A stretch of 64,000 bases of DNA, from positions 62,001 to 126,000 of the forward strand of contig DATNPK010000025.1 in the NCBI GenBank assembly GCA_036703275.1, given 5' to 3'. Position numbers and translations under genes: made by a program. Below, piece after piece: positions 19,291-29,024 of the stretch (the first letter of the stretch is position 1; every line of letters begins with the position of its first letter). This DNA is from Coleofasciculaceae cyanobacterium. GTDB lineage: Bacteria; Cyanobacteriota; Cyanobacteriia; Cyanobacteriales; Xenococcaceae. The notes beneath the pieces are model-generated. The model did not search any database and was not told the DNA's origin. It saw nothing but the letters and a program-made list of their open reading frames with translations.

Positions 19291-20083
19291 GTGCGACCCG
19301 TTTCAGCCTAACTACAATTTGTAGGAACGCTGAGGGGATTAACTAGAACCTAGAAAATACAATAACTCTAGACTCATGTAGGTTAAATTCCTACCGATGA
19401 ATGATACGTTTGAACCCATATCCTATGTGCTCCTAGGTAACATCATAGTGGTGCAGAGCTAGGATAAAAGCAGATAGCTAATAGCCGAAATTGGTAACTC
19501 TGCAAGGAAAGCTGTTTATGTTCAACAAGGTCTAATTAATCGTAAGTCTCGTAACTTGCAAGTAGTGGAACGGCTTATACACTACGCCAAAAGGCAAATA
19601 GAGGTATGTGTTTCTTATGTCTCTTAAGAAAAAAAAAAAGAATATTAAATTGAAAGAGTTAATATTTTATCATCAATAGACCTCTCGGGATACAGATTAG
19701 GAACTAAGAACAACGTGAAATGAGTTTAGGGAACGGGATAACCCCATATTTCTATCAAGACCTTATCTTGATAAACCAGATGTGAAGCGTATGAAATATG
19801 GGAGTAGGATGCTGTAAAAAGCCAATGCTTAACCTGAAATAACAGGTAATGCCTGACAAGGATGGATGTAATGTCTGAGATATGCTGACGTGCAGCCCTG
19901 AGTCTGAGTAGGGAAATAAGTAGTTCTTAATATACCTAATACACCTATCTTTGATAGAGTGTGGGATAAAAAAGGAACAAAATACAAATTACCGAAAAGC
20001 CAGGAGGAGCCGTGTGCGGTGAAAGTCGCAAGCACGGTTTTGAATGGGAGTGTCAGAGAGCGATCTCTGGCTCGACCCCTAAC
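19291..20083 (+). mobile_element. ORF-less group II intron inside tnpB
   Basis: The 5' end GTGCGACCCG matches the GUGYG consensus. Domain V is at 20007-20041: GAGCCGTG pairs with CACGGTTT, with a GAAA tetraloop and the catalytic AGC. Domain VI follows at about 20045-20077, with a CAGAGA-GCGA-TCTCTG stem and a candidate branch A near 20075, eight nt from the 3' end, which reads CCTAAC. The exon junction GAT|GTA restores DRDVAAAQ of TnpB. A candidate EBS1 GTCTCT (19619-19624) can pair with the last six exon bases AGAGAT (19285-19290, one G-U). At 793 bp there is no maturase ORF, so any mobility would need a maturase in trans. The call is very secure; the class is not assigned. Confidence 0.92.
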
Positions 20084-20329
20084 GTAGCAGCAGCTCAAAT
20101 AGTAAGAAATAGAGGATTAGAAATTAGTGCGGTCGGTGCGCCCGTGCTTCAAGTAGCCCTGGAATGGCGTTTGATCGCGGACATTTTTGATGTCTAGAGT
20201 CGAGCCTATAAGGGAATCCCTCGGCTATGCCGAAGGAAGGTTCAAATTTCCATACTACTGTCTGATTGTTTGAACGAGGAACAATCTCAAGCAGGATTAA
20301 GATAATCACTTATTACTCATTACCAAGAA

Positions 20330-21082
20330 TTATGCTTCAAGATCCTCTATAAATAAAAGGGCTTCCTTGGCAGCAGCTTGTTCTGAAGCTTTTTTAGATT
20401 GACCATAACCTTTACCTAAACAGCGATTTTGAAACCAGACTTCCGCTACAAAGCGATCGCCTGAATAATGAGCTAATTTAGCTTGATTCTCTTTTGGCAG
20501 TAATGATTTAAGCTCCCTATTTTCTGCTACCTTATACTCGGGCAAAATTTTATATTTTCTCTGAGTCCATTCCTGAAGCGCGTCTTTATAGTTAAAACGT
20601 GCAGGATCGTTACGAACTTCTTCGGCTTTGGTTTTTAACACTCGATCTAACCACGGACGAATCAAATCCATATTATGAGTACTAAGATATAGCGCGCCCA
20701 ACACTGCTTCAAAAGCATCAGCTAACCAAGATTGCCTACCTGCGGGGTTGCCTGTAGCATTGTTACCAATTGTCAGATAAGGTTCAATGCCATAACTTTC
20801 GGCTAATTGAGCCAAAACGCGATCGCTAACCAAGATGGAACGAATTGCTGCAAATTCTCCGACTGGCTCTTGAGGATAAATTTCCAGTAATAATTCAGCC
20901 GAAATTAGGCGCACTACCGAATCACCAACAAATTCAAGCTGTTCGTAATTATGGGTTCGAGAAATACTGGGATGGGTCAATGCCAAATCTAATAAAGACC
21001 AGTTAATCGGCGCAGTGGCAGGTAACCCTAACTTTTGGATTAATATTTGGAGTTGTTTTTGTCGTCTAGGGTCTTCAAACAT
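20330..21082 (-). CDS. rnc: Ribonuclease III
   Basis: This enzyme cleaves double-stranded RNA in rRNA maturation and in antisense regulation. The RNase III signature reads LEFVGDSVVRL at about residues 45-55, with downstream acidic residues in SWLADAFEAVLGALYLS, and a C-terminal double-stranded RNA-binding domain covers about 170-245 (KALQEWTQ region onward, ending GQSKKASEQAAAKEALL). The 250-residue length is close to the family norm. The start is ATG at 21082, about 30 bp downstream of the RNase P RNA on the same strand. Confidence 0.95.
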   Translation of the reverse strand: MFEDPRRQKQLQILIQKLGLPATAPINWSLLDLALTHPSISRTHNYEQLEFVGDSVVRLISAELLLEIYPQEPVGEFAAIRSILVSDRVLAQLAESYGIEPYLTIGNNATGNPAGRQSWLADAFEAVLGALYLSTHNMDLIRPWLDRVLKTKAEEVRNDPARFNYKDALQEWTQRKYKILPEYKVAENRELKSLLPKENQAKLAHYSGDRFVAEVWFQNRCLGKGYGQSKKASEQAAAKEALLFIEDLEA

Positions 21083-21110
21083 TTAGGGCGTGTCATCATT
21101 GGGGGGAAAG

Positions 21111-21616
21111 AGAGAGAGTTGGAACGTAAGCCGGATTCTGTTCTCAAACCAACATAACTTTGATTTGAGGGTAGTTATCTATCTAGGATGTCTGTTGCCA
21201 AACACCTCTTGCGGTTCACCAACGGTCAGGCAATTCCTGTCTTTTCGGGCGCGTTTCTTGGCGCGAGTTTCCCTCGCGGGGTCGCTTCTCCTGTTCCAGA
21301 CGGAGAACCTGACCTAAATCGGGATGGGAAAAAGACCAACCATAACCCCTTCGACCTTGCTCCCTACCAGGGTTTACCGAGCCAGTACCTCTCGATACTG
21401 CTGGTGCGCTCTTACCGCACCTTTGCACCCTTACCAAAACCGTAAGGACAGTTCGTGAACTGCCCTTGCATTTTAAATTGGCGGTATTTTTCTGTGGCAC
21501 TATCCTCGCGATCGCTCGCACTGGGAATTACCCAGTAAGTCTGGTCTTTTGGGAGTCCGGACTTTCCTCAAATCTGCCTCAAAGGACAAACTTGCAACCA
21601 CCTCACCAACTCTCTC
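21111..21616 (-). ncRNA. rnpB: RNase P RNA (type A, cyanobacterial)
   Basis: Read on the minus strand, the RNA starts near 21616 with GAGAGTTGGTGAGG and ends near 21111 with CCAACTCTC, which close helix P1. The conserved core GAGGAAAGTCCGGACTCCC lies at about 21550-21570. GGTAAGGGTGCAAAGGTGCG and GGTAAGAGCGCACC follow, and the 3' conserved CAGAATCCGGCTTACG sits next to P1. The roughly 506-nt length is at the long end for the type. The RNA processes 5' leaders of tRNA precursors with the RnpA protein. Exact ends are inferred from pairing. Confidence 0.95.
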
Positions 21617-21919
21617 ATTTATCTAGTTTATTATTGATTGATATATAACCTCAAATAAAATTGCTAATTTATGTAGATCTAAGTGATAGTTATACTGTTT
21701 ATAACCCAAGACGTATGCACAGATTATCAAGACGGGTTTTATGTACCACAAGGGCATAAAACCCGCTGCGTCGCGGTAAGACGCAGCATTGCTTCGGATT
21801 GTACGCTGTAAACTTTTTCTGCTCCAGGTTCGATCAACAATGATGCGCCCAGCAATACCTCTTAAAATTAATAGTTAAGTGAGTTAAATGTATATTTATT
21901 TATCTAGGATAATTTGACC
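21617..21919. other. Divergent promoter region between rnpB and a DUF3611 gene
   Basis: The region is non-coding. Two adjacent hairpins stand out: CGGGTTTTATG (21733-21743) with CATAAAACCCG (21755-21765), then CTGCGTC (21766-21772) with GACGCAG (21780-21786). Neither has a U-run. Promoters for rnpB (leftward) and the DUF3611 gene (rightward) must lie here, but I cannot place them reliably. Confidence 0.5.
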
Positions 21920-22528
21920 ATGAGTAAAGAATCAGAAATTACCCCTTTTGAGAGCAAGACTAATTCTAGTTCTACTTCTCCTCCGCTATCAAAATCATCA
22001 CGGATGCGTCGAGCAGCTACGGCTCTAAAATGGGCTGGTTTAGCTGGGTTTTGGGTTCAAATATTCTTTGGGGTAGTTTCCTCGGTTACTCTGGCTTTGG
22101 CCATCACGAATCGAGCCGAAAGAAGTAACTCTGGAGTTGGGTTTAGTCTGTTTTGTGCCGTTTGTGGATTGATTTGTCTGATCGTCGGAATTTGTATTTC
22201 TTTTAGATACGGCAAAATAGCCAATAAATTTGCGACACCTAATGTTACTCCACCCAAGAAATCTACCACGATTAAAATAATTCAAATTGGTGTGATTACT
22301 AGTCTGGCTGGTACATTAATTACTATCTTGGGTGCGGAAACGATCGCTGGTATTGTTCTTTCCAAGACTTTGGCTTTCGATCCAGCTAAAGTTTTTAATA
22401 ATCAATCCAATACAGAGTTTGTTAATTCTTTGGATGTATTTATTATCCAAGCCTGTATTAATGTGATCTTTGCCCACTTTGCGGGGTTAGTTAGCTCTCT
22501 ATGGCTTTACACTCGTATCGATAAATAA
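21920..22528 (+). CDS. DUF3611 family membrane protein
   Basis: This is a conserved cyanobacterial/plastid membrane protein of 202 residues from ATG 21920; a TTG two codons earlier is less likely. After a hydrophilic 40-residue start come four hydrophobic segments (about 45-70, 80-105, 130-155 and 175-195). The first contains WAGLAGFWVQIFFGVVSSVTL, typical of DUF3611. Its function is unknown. It is followed on the same strand by Ycf20 and glycerate kinase. Confidence 0.83.
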   Translation: MSKESEITPFESKTNSSSTSPPLSKSSRMRRAATALKWAGLAGFWVQIFFGVVSSVTLALAITNRAERSNSGVGFSLFCAVCGLICLIVGICISFRYGKIANKFATPNVTPPKKSTTIKIIQIGVITSLAGTLITILGAETIAGIVLSKTLAFDPAKVFNNQSNTEFVNSLDVFIIQACINVIFAHFAGLVSSLWLYTRIDK

Positions 22529-22617
22529 GTACGGTTGAAATACTAATCTTTTTCCCTCACCAATCCAGACACACAGTACACACAATATATTTCGTGCGGC
22601 TCAAACCTTAATTAAAA

Positions 22618-22971
22618 ATGCAACGTACTCGTCTAAACAGTTTAGTAGATACTATTGGCGATCGCCTCGATCAATTATTTAATAATCCTTGGCGACGAGT
22701 TTCTCTAAGCTTGATTAGCATTCTCTTGGGATTTTTTATGGGTTCGGCAATTTCCACAACTGCTGGAGCCGCTGCGGTTTGGGATGTTTCGGCAGCAGTT
22801 ATCTTATTGATATTTACCGAATTTGTCAGTAAGTTGGTTTATAGTCGTCGCAACCGTCAAGAAAAAGACGCATTACCTAAAAGGCGATCGCTCTATGTTG
22901 ATGCGTTGAATTTATTTAAAATTGGTTTGATCTATAGTCTGTTTATAGAAGCCTTCAAAATAGGGTCATAA
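22618..22971 (+). CDS. ycf20: Ycf20 family protein (DUF565)
   Basis: This 117-residue membrane protein has two hydrophobic segments (about 30-50 and 55-75). It carries the family pattern TRLNSLVDTIGDRLDQLFNNPWRR followed by LGFFMGSAISTTAGAAAVWD. Ycf20 is found in cyanobacteria and plastids, and a plant relative affects non-photochemical quenching, so a thylakoid role is expected but not shown. Glycerate kinase starts 8 bp after its stop, which supports co-transcription. Confidence 0.85.
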   Translation: MQRTRLNSLVDTIGDRLDQLFNNPWRRVSLSLISILLGFFMGSAISTTAGAAAVWDVSAAVILLIFTEFVSKLVYSRRNRQEKDALPKRRSLYVDALNLFKIGLIYSLFIEAFKIGS

Positions 22972-22979
22972 ATTGAGGA

Positions 22980-23933
22980 ATGAAAGAGGAGGTTGAGCGC
23001 CCAAGATTAAAAGATTTAATCGCTCGTGGAGTAAGATCGGCGTATTTTATCAAGTTATCTACTGAAGTAGTTGCAGTCTGTCGCAGTTTAGGAATACAAG
23101 ATCGTCAGCGAGTCTTAACCAACTTAGAACGGTTGTGGCTACCTACCGCATTGGATTTAGCTACGGCGAAGCAAGAACTAGGCAGGACTTTAATCCAGGG
23201 GGTTTTGGGGAGTCAGGGAACAGGGAAAACTACCTTGTGCATAATACTTAAACTGATCCTCAATTATTTAGGTTTTTCTGTTGCTACTGTGTCGATCGAC
23301 GATCTGTATCTGACCTATGCTGAAAGACAAGTTTTGCAACAGCAAGACTCGAGGCTGATCTGGCGTGGCCCTCCTGGGACTCATGATCTTAATTTGGGTT
23401 TAAAGATAATTAGTCAGTGTTTACAGCAAGATAACTCTATACAGATTTTAATGCCTCGTTTTGATAAATCTGCTGTTAATGGAGCAGGCGATCGCACCAA
23501 GTCAGAAATTATAGCCAAGCCTGATATTTTATTGTTTGAAGGTTGGTTTGTGGGGGTACAACCCATAAAAGAAGACTACTTTAATGATTCTCCTGCGCCA
23601 ATTAACACCTCAGATGATCGGCAATTTGCTTTAGATTGTAATCAGCGTTTACGAGCCTATTTGCCTTTGTGGTCACAATTAGACAGTTTAATTGTTTTGT
23701 ATCCTGAAGATTATTGTCTTAGTAAACAGTGGCGTAAAGAAGCGGAACATAAAATGATTGCTACAGGTAAAACTGGTATGAGTGATGAGGAATGCGATCG
23801 CTTTGTGGAGTATTTCTGGAAGTCTCTCCATCCAGAATTGTTTATCAAGCCTTTAACTAGTACCGCAGATCTGGTAGTGGAGATCAAAAGCGATCGCTCT
23901 TTAGGCAGAATTTATCGGCAAACGAATTCCTAA
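22980..23933 (+). CDS. glyK: D-glycerate 3-kinase
   Basis: This P-loop kinase phosphorylates D-glycerate to 3-phosphoglycerate in the last step of photorespiration. The Walker A motif GSQGTGKTT lies at about residues 77-85. The conserved SIDDLYLTYAER (about 110-121), RGPPGTHDL and LLFEGWFVG (about 184-192) are typical of the plant/cyanobacterial (PRK-like) glycerate kinases. The 317-residue length is normal. It starts 8 bp after ycf20. A region of HIP1 sites follows its stop. Confidence 0.9.
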   Translation: MKEEVERPRLKDLIARGVRSAYFIKLSTEVVAVCRSLGIQDRQRVLTNLERLWLPTALDLATAKQELGRTLIQGVLGSQGTGKTTLCIILKLILNYLGFSVATVSIDDLYLTYAERQVLQQQDSRLIWRGPPGTHDLNLGLKIISQCLQQDNSIQILMPRFDKSAVNGAGDRTKSEIIAKPDILLFEGWFVGVQPIKEDYFNDSPAPINTSDDRQFALDCNQRLRAYLPLWSQLDSLIVLYPEDYCLSKQWRKEAEHKMIATGKTGMSDEECDRFVEYFWKSLHPELFIKPLTSTADLVVEIKSDRSLGRIYRQTNS

Positions 23934-23962
23934 AGCGATCGCTAAAAGTAAGGCTAGCAATT

Positions 23963-24736
23963 TTATAAAGCAGGCGGCTGATTTTGATAATTTAACCAAT
24001 GGGATAATACATAAGCTTTATGTCTATCTAATTTGTCTGCAATACCTCCTGCAACAAATGAAACAAAAGGTTCAACACCCAATTTAGCTTGCTTCCTCAA
24101 ATCTGCATTCATCCGAGTTAGGTAAACAGGAATATGCTCCAAAATTTCTTCAGGTTTTATCTGTCCATAGGCTTCACAAAAAACTTCTAAACGTCTTTTA
24201 AGACTTTCATCTGATACTTGCTTTCCTGTTATTTCTTGAAGATTCGGATGAAAAGGAATGAACTCAAAAACAAACTCCGCCACATTGTCTATGGCATAGC
24301 CATAACGTGCCAAGTCCCAATCAATAATTCCCTGAAATTTACCATTTTTCTGAATACAGTTCCAAGGGCCTAAATCTCCGTGAGAAACGATCGTGTCAGA
24401 CTCTGGTGAGGTTAGTCCCCAGCTAAACTGAGCATCATCTTTCAACCTAAACTCAGCAACAACATCATGATAACTTTTGAGCCATTCACCTAAGTGTCCG
24501 ATAAATTCATCAGTCTTAATTGCTTCACACCAAGGTCTAAAAATTGGTTCGCCAGGAAGATAAGAAAGATATTCATAGTCATCGTCGCGATCGAGAAGTC
24601 TAGGAACACGCTGAAAATTTTTGGCTTCGAGATATTTAAGTAACTGGTGAATAGCAGGGCTTCCTGCTGTAAGCTTACGCCGAACTATATTGTCTTTGAG
24701 AGCAACTGAATTAACATTACCTCCAACAAGAGGAGT
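23963..24736 (-). pseudogene. Aminoglycoside phosphotransferase-fold kinase, start lost
   Basis: The minus-strand frame stays open for 257 codons and reads as an APH/choline-kinase-type phosphotransferase. It begins TPLVGGNVNSVALKDNIVRR, with catalytic-loop HGDLGPWN and metal-binding IDWD intact in the second half. No ATG or GTG exists before the catalytic half; only a TTG at 24445 is available, which would remove the N-lobe. An ATG at 24745 lies in another frame and a TAA (24737-24739) closes this one, so a small lesion at the 5' end is the simplest reading. Substrate unknown; resistance is not implied. Confidence 0.65.
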
Positions 24737-25032
24737 TTAGTCATTATAAGAGTTCATTGAATTAGTTGTGATTTAATTCTCAAAAATTCTGCAAATTAAA
24801 TATTAGAATGAATTGTGAATTGAGGGTTACACAACAGGCGATCGCTTATCTCATTCTGTTTCAATTTTGATTTTATTTCTGGTGTCACAATACTTAATAT
24901 CGTTTAGATTGCCAACCGTAGGGTATGCAAAGCCAACTCCATAATCAAATTTTTTACAATAAAAAAAGTAGGCTTTATTATCACCTACTCCATAATCAAA
25001 TTTATTTATAATTATCAATTGTCAATTGTCTA
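24737..25032. other. Intergenic region with a 17-bp direct repeat
   Basis: Non-coding DNA downstream of thiC. ACTCCATAATCAAATTT occurs at 24936-24952 and again at 24987-25003. The second copy overlaps the thiC terminator. Short TCAATTG tandem words follow at about 25015-25025. Confidence 0.5.
24961..24989 (-). terminator. Intrinsic terminator of thiC
   Basis: On the minus strand AGTAGG and CCTACT form a 6-bp stem around an 11-nt loop, followed at once by seven T. It lies about 45 bp past the thiC stop. Confidence 0.65.
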
Positions 25033-26427
<1,395 letters not shown>

Positions 26428-26435
26428 CTATAAAC

Positions 26436-26513
26436 AGCTTCCCTACGCTGGTGCTAACCAGTCTCAGGTTCTTAGGGTATATCTCAGCCCAAATCTTGAG
26501 GCACCCCTAGCTA
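26436..26513 (-). promoter_or_regulatory. TPP riboswitch (THI box)
   Basis: Read on the minus strand, the leader holds the conserved TPP aptamer parts in order: AGGGGTGCC, GGCTGAGATATACCC, GAACCTGA and CTGGTTAGCACCAGCGTAGGGAA. It ends about 20 nt before the thiC start codon. That spacing suggests control of translation initiation, because no separate terminator stem with a U-run is visible between aptamer and gene. Confidence 0.96.
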
Positions 26514-26849
26514 CATGCGAATTCTAACACTATTTAAGTCATCGTTTCACCGTGATCGACAAAGTAATCATTTCTTAATTCAAAGCATTATTTCTTAAAT
26601 TTAGGCGTTAACAAAAGCTTAATAAATTTCTTGACCAGTTTGGTTCCTGATTTAGTTATTTTGTACTGTTTTACTCGACTGCTGGCTAATGTATCCAGCA
26701 ATTTTATATTTCTCTCAAACATGATTAATTTTATTGTCGAAATAATCGAGAGTCGGTTTGACAGTTTTGTGCAGCAATTAGTATGATTTGGGCTAATTAA
26801 TTGATCGATAATAGTACGGCTCTAGCTTCAGAATTAATCTATTTTGTAT
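26514..26849. other. Divergent promoter region
   Basis: A 336-bp AT-rich spacer between the thiC riboswitch and the rightward membrane-protein gene. I see no open gene, repeat or RNA in it; promoters for both directions are expected. Confidence 0.4.
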
Positions 26850-28748
26850 ATGGAAAGCTTGCTTATAATTTTTAGAGTTTTTGTCGGCAGCGCGGGCATC
26901 AGTTTTTTAGTATGGTTAATTGTTCATTTTAATGGCAAAACTTTATTAGGAATCTTCGATTTAATTACTTCGCGTATTGTTAATCGCAGTCGGTCTAATC
27001 TTAGGGCTAAGAATTGGTTATCTATTGCTACAGAAACTGAAGTAATTCTTTTGGGGTTATGCCCGATAGCGATCGCCTCTTTAGTTAGTACAATGGGGCA
27101 AAATTGCCAGCATAGTATTCCAAGTTTTTTAATTACCGAGGTAATTGTTTTAGGTTTATTTTTATTTATTCCTAAGCGAATTAAAAGCAGCAGCAATTTT
27201 TTGGGCGAACGATATTATCGCTCTAATTGGGTAATTTTTCTGATAGCAACTATTTGGTGTTTAGCATTTTCTGTTTGGGGATATTTGGCAATCGATCCTG
27301 AGATAAATCAAGGCGTAGATCGACTATTAGTCAATGGCAATGGCGATATGTGGTTTTATGTGCGAAGATTTGCTGCTTATACAGTTAATAACGTCAGCTT
27401 TGATAATCAACCTGCCTGTTTTTATTTACAAGATAGTCCCAAAAAGCTTAGTTCTTTTATCGGGTCAATCATTGTTTATGGTTCACCAAATACAGTATTG
27501 GGAATTACCTGGTTTCAAGGTTTATTAGGCTGTAGCCTATTTTTAAGCTTATTTGGTAACTGGCAAAATTTTAATTACCAGAGACAAAGCTTATCTAAAA
27601 AAGGAACTATCGCAGCAATTATTTGGGCGATCGCTTCTCCTTCGGTTTTTTGGCTGATTATTAGCTCCTATCTATCTAATGCTTTATTTGTCATAATTTT
27701 TATTTTAAGTCTAACTGCTGCTCGTCGAATTTGCTTAAATATCAATAAATATCCCTTCTATGCCGAAAGCATTTTATTATTTAGCTTTATTCTTAATATA
27801 TTTTCTTTTTATCTTGTCTTCTTGCCTGTTGCCTTAATTTTTTATCTCGCTACCTTATTTATTTATCGATACGAGCTGTATTTGCAACCATATTTAGGAA
27901 TTATTAATTTTAGCAAGGTAATGCTATCTGCTGGAATAAGTATTTTAATCTGCTGTATTTTATTTAGACATCAAATTAACTTAAATGAAGTATCAGTAAA
28001 CTTAAACGCTTTGACAGAACATGGTAAAAATTTTGTGCCATTAAATCCTTGGAGTTTAGTTCAGGAAAAACCTAAGCCAATGCCTAACATTAAGGACTTC
28101 GGAGTCTGGTTTAATATTGTGGTGGGTGCTATTTTCTGTGGGTTTGTTCTCAAAACAATTTATCGCAATCTACTCGATTTGAAGAACAATAAAAAAACTA
28201 ATAGCGTTTGTTTTAAAGACTTAATCGCTGCTGCGCTGGTAGTCGGGGTTTATCTGGTTTATCTTTTAGCCTATATCCCTTTAGAATATACCTACCGCTT
28301 GGGTAAATTTGCCGTTTCTATTTTATACCCTCTAGCTACCGTTGCTACTTTGCCTACAGTTTTATGGTTTCGCGATCGCTTTTATCATCAAAAATCGCGC
28401 ATTTTCCAATTAACTTGTTCAGTATTGTTAATATTTCATATAATTTTACATATTGATAAGACTTTGTATTTGCAAGCGCAACCAATAGGAAAATATCAGC
28501 TAGTTTCTACCAATCATCTTGAAGATATTAATAGCTTGACTATTATCAAATGCCAAAATGCTTCTAGTAGTCAAAAATATCAAAAAATCTTAGGTTTAGA
28601 TTTAGCTAAACGATACCCACATTTAAAAATTAACGTAATTACCGATCCAAATTTGAGCGATAATTTTCCTCCCTCTGAAGCAATACTAAGAGGTACAGAT
28701 GTTCTAGAAGCAGACAAAAACCTCTGTATCTTTAAGATCGATCTTTAG
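26850..28748 (+). CDS. Large polytopic membrane protein, unknown
   Basis: From ATG 26850 (a TTG two codons earlier is less likely) the product is about 632 residues with roughly 12-13 hydrophobic helices through residue 550 and a soluble C-terminal tail of about 90 residues. A loop after the fourth or fifth helix reads NGNGDMWFYVRRFAAYTVN, with an acidic residue and aromatic pattern similar in placement to GT-C transferases. No named family recognised. Its architecture parallels the 563-residue protein at 9.9-11.5 kb. A role in surface glycan assembly is inference only. Confidence 0.75.
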   Translation: MESLLIIFRVFVGSAGISFLVWLIVHFNGKTLLGIFDLITSRIVNRSRSNLRAKNWLSIATETEVILLGLCPIAIASLVSTMGQNCQHSIPSFLITEVIVLGLFLFIPKRIKSSSNFLGERYYRSNWVIFLIATIWCLAFSVWGYLAIDPEINQGVDRLLVNGNGDMWFYVRRFAAYTVNNVSFDNQPACFYLQDSPKKLSSFIGSIIVYGSPNTVLGITWFQGLLGCSLFLSLFGNWQNFNYQRQSLSKKGTIAAIIWAIASPSVFWLIISSYLSNALFVIIFILSLTAARRICLNINKYPFYAESILLFSFILNIFSFYLVFLPVALIFYLATLFIYRYELYLQPYLGIINFSKVMLSAGISILICCILFRHQINLNEVSVNLNALTEHGKNFVPLNPWSLVQEKPKPMPNIKDFGVWFNIVVGAIFCGFVLKTIYRNLLDLKNNKKTNSVCFKDLIAAALVVGVYLVYLLAYIPLEYTYRLGKFAVSILYPLATVATLPTVLWFRDRFYHQKSRIFQLTCSVLLIFHIILHIDKTLYLQAQPIGKYQLVSTNHLEDINSLTIIKCQNASSSQKYQKILGLDLAKRYPHLKINVITDPNLSDNFPPSEAILRGTDVLEADKNLCIFKIDL

Positions 28749-28758
28749 TCTTGATATA

Positions 28759-29019
28759 TTAATTATTCAAACTAGTGTTTAGACGATTGAGCAAAAGTAA
28801 TCGGACATTTAGTAGTGAACTGATCCGTCTGAGATCTGGCTGTATAAAAGTTAATAGATAAAGACAGATAGGTTGATCGGTAGGTATTGTAGTGGTTTTG
28901 TTGGCGGGAGTTGGTTTTTCGGGCAACTGCGATCGCTTTGGGCTAATTATGTCCACAGATAAACAGGGATAATTGGTTTGCTTGCCAACCACATCTAAGT
29001 TTTTGATCGTACTAATCAT
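28759..29019 (-). CDS. Small doubtful ORF downstream of the transglutaminase gene
   Basis: This 86-residue frame starts with ATG 5 bp after the stop of the transglutaminase-like gene, which is the only argument for it. It has no domain, signal peptide or clear composition of a folded protein, and a Leu/Arg-rich C-terminus. It may be a chance frame in the 3' spacer. Confidence 0.25.
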   Translation of the reverse strand: MISTIKNLDVVGKQTNYPCLSVDIISPKRSQLPEKPTPANKTTTIPTDQPICLYLLTFIQPDLRRISSLLNVRLLLLNRLNTSLNN

Positions 29020-29024
29020 TTCAA

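Larger units (their letters stand above)
18210..20197 (+). pseudogene. tnpB: tnpB (RNA-guided nuclease of IS200/IS605), broken and split by a group II intron
   Basis: The true N-terminus is MFNLIYNYKLQPTTKQIELI from ATG 18210. The frame meets a TAA at 18336-18338 after VRKLW, then changes frame near 18357-18390 at a perfect palindrome. The frame from about 18360 carries the rest: RuvC-I Asp in GIDVGIQSMIATSDG, RuvC-II Glu in VEDINFVAW, zinc-ribbon CPNCG...CSECGYE, and RuvC-III Asp in QDRD. Immediately after that Asp codon (19290) a group II intron begins. The coding frame resumes at 20084 with VAAAQIVRNRGLEISAVG and ends at 20197. Apart from these lesions the domains look recently intact. Confidence 0.85.
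18067..20245 (+). mobile_element. IS200/IS605-family element (tnpB only), degenerate
   Basis: The element carries a tnpB pseudogene and no tnpA. On the left a subterminal hairpin pairs CATCTGAA (18078-18085) with TTCAGATG (18091-18098), flanked by GGGCT/AGCCC. On the right a hairpin GGAATCCCTCGGCTATGCCG... is followed by GGAAGGTTCAA, which resembles the right ends of this family, placing the boundary near 20245. Such ends normally also encode the guide RNA scaffold used by TnpB. The exact left boundary is uncertain, and target duplications are not expected for this family. Because tnpB is broken and split by an intron, the copy is dead. Confidence 0.65.

Noticed and set aside
19829-20098. 89-residue minus-strand ORF inside the group II intron
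   Set aside because: It runs antisense across domains IV-VI, so its length is explained by the structured RNA. It is not a maturase.
21090-21648. Several ORFs of 60-101 codons in both directions
   Set aside because: They all lie within the RNase P RNA gene, whose GC-rich structure leaves frames open.
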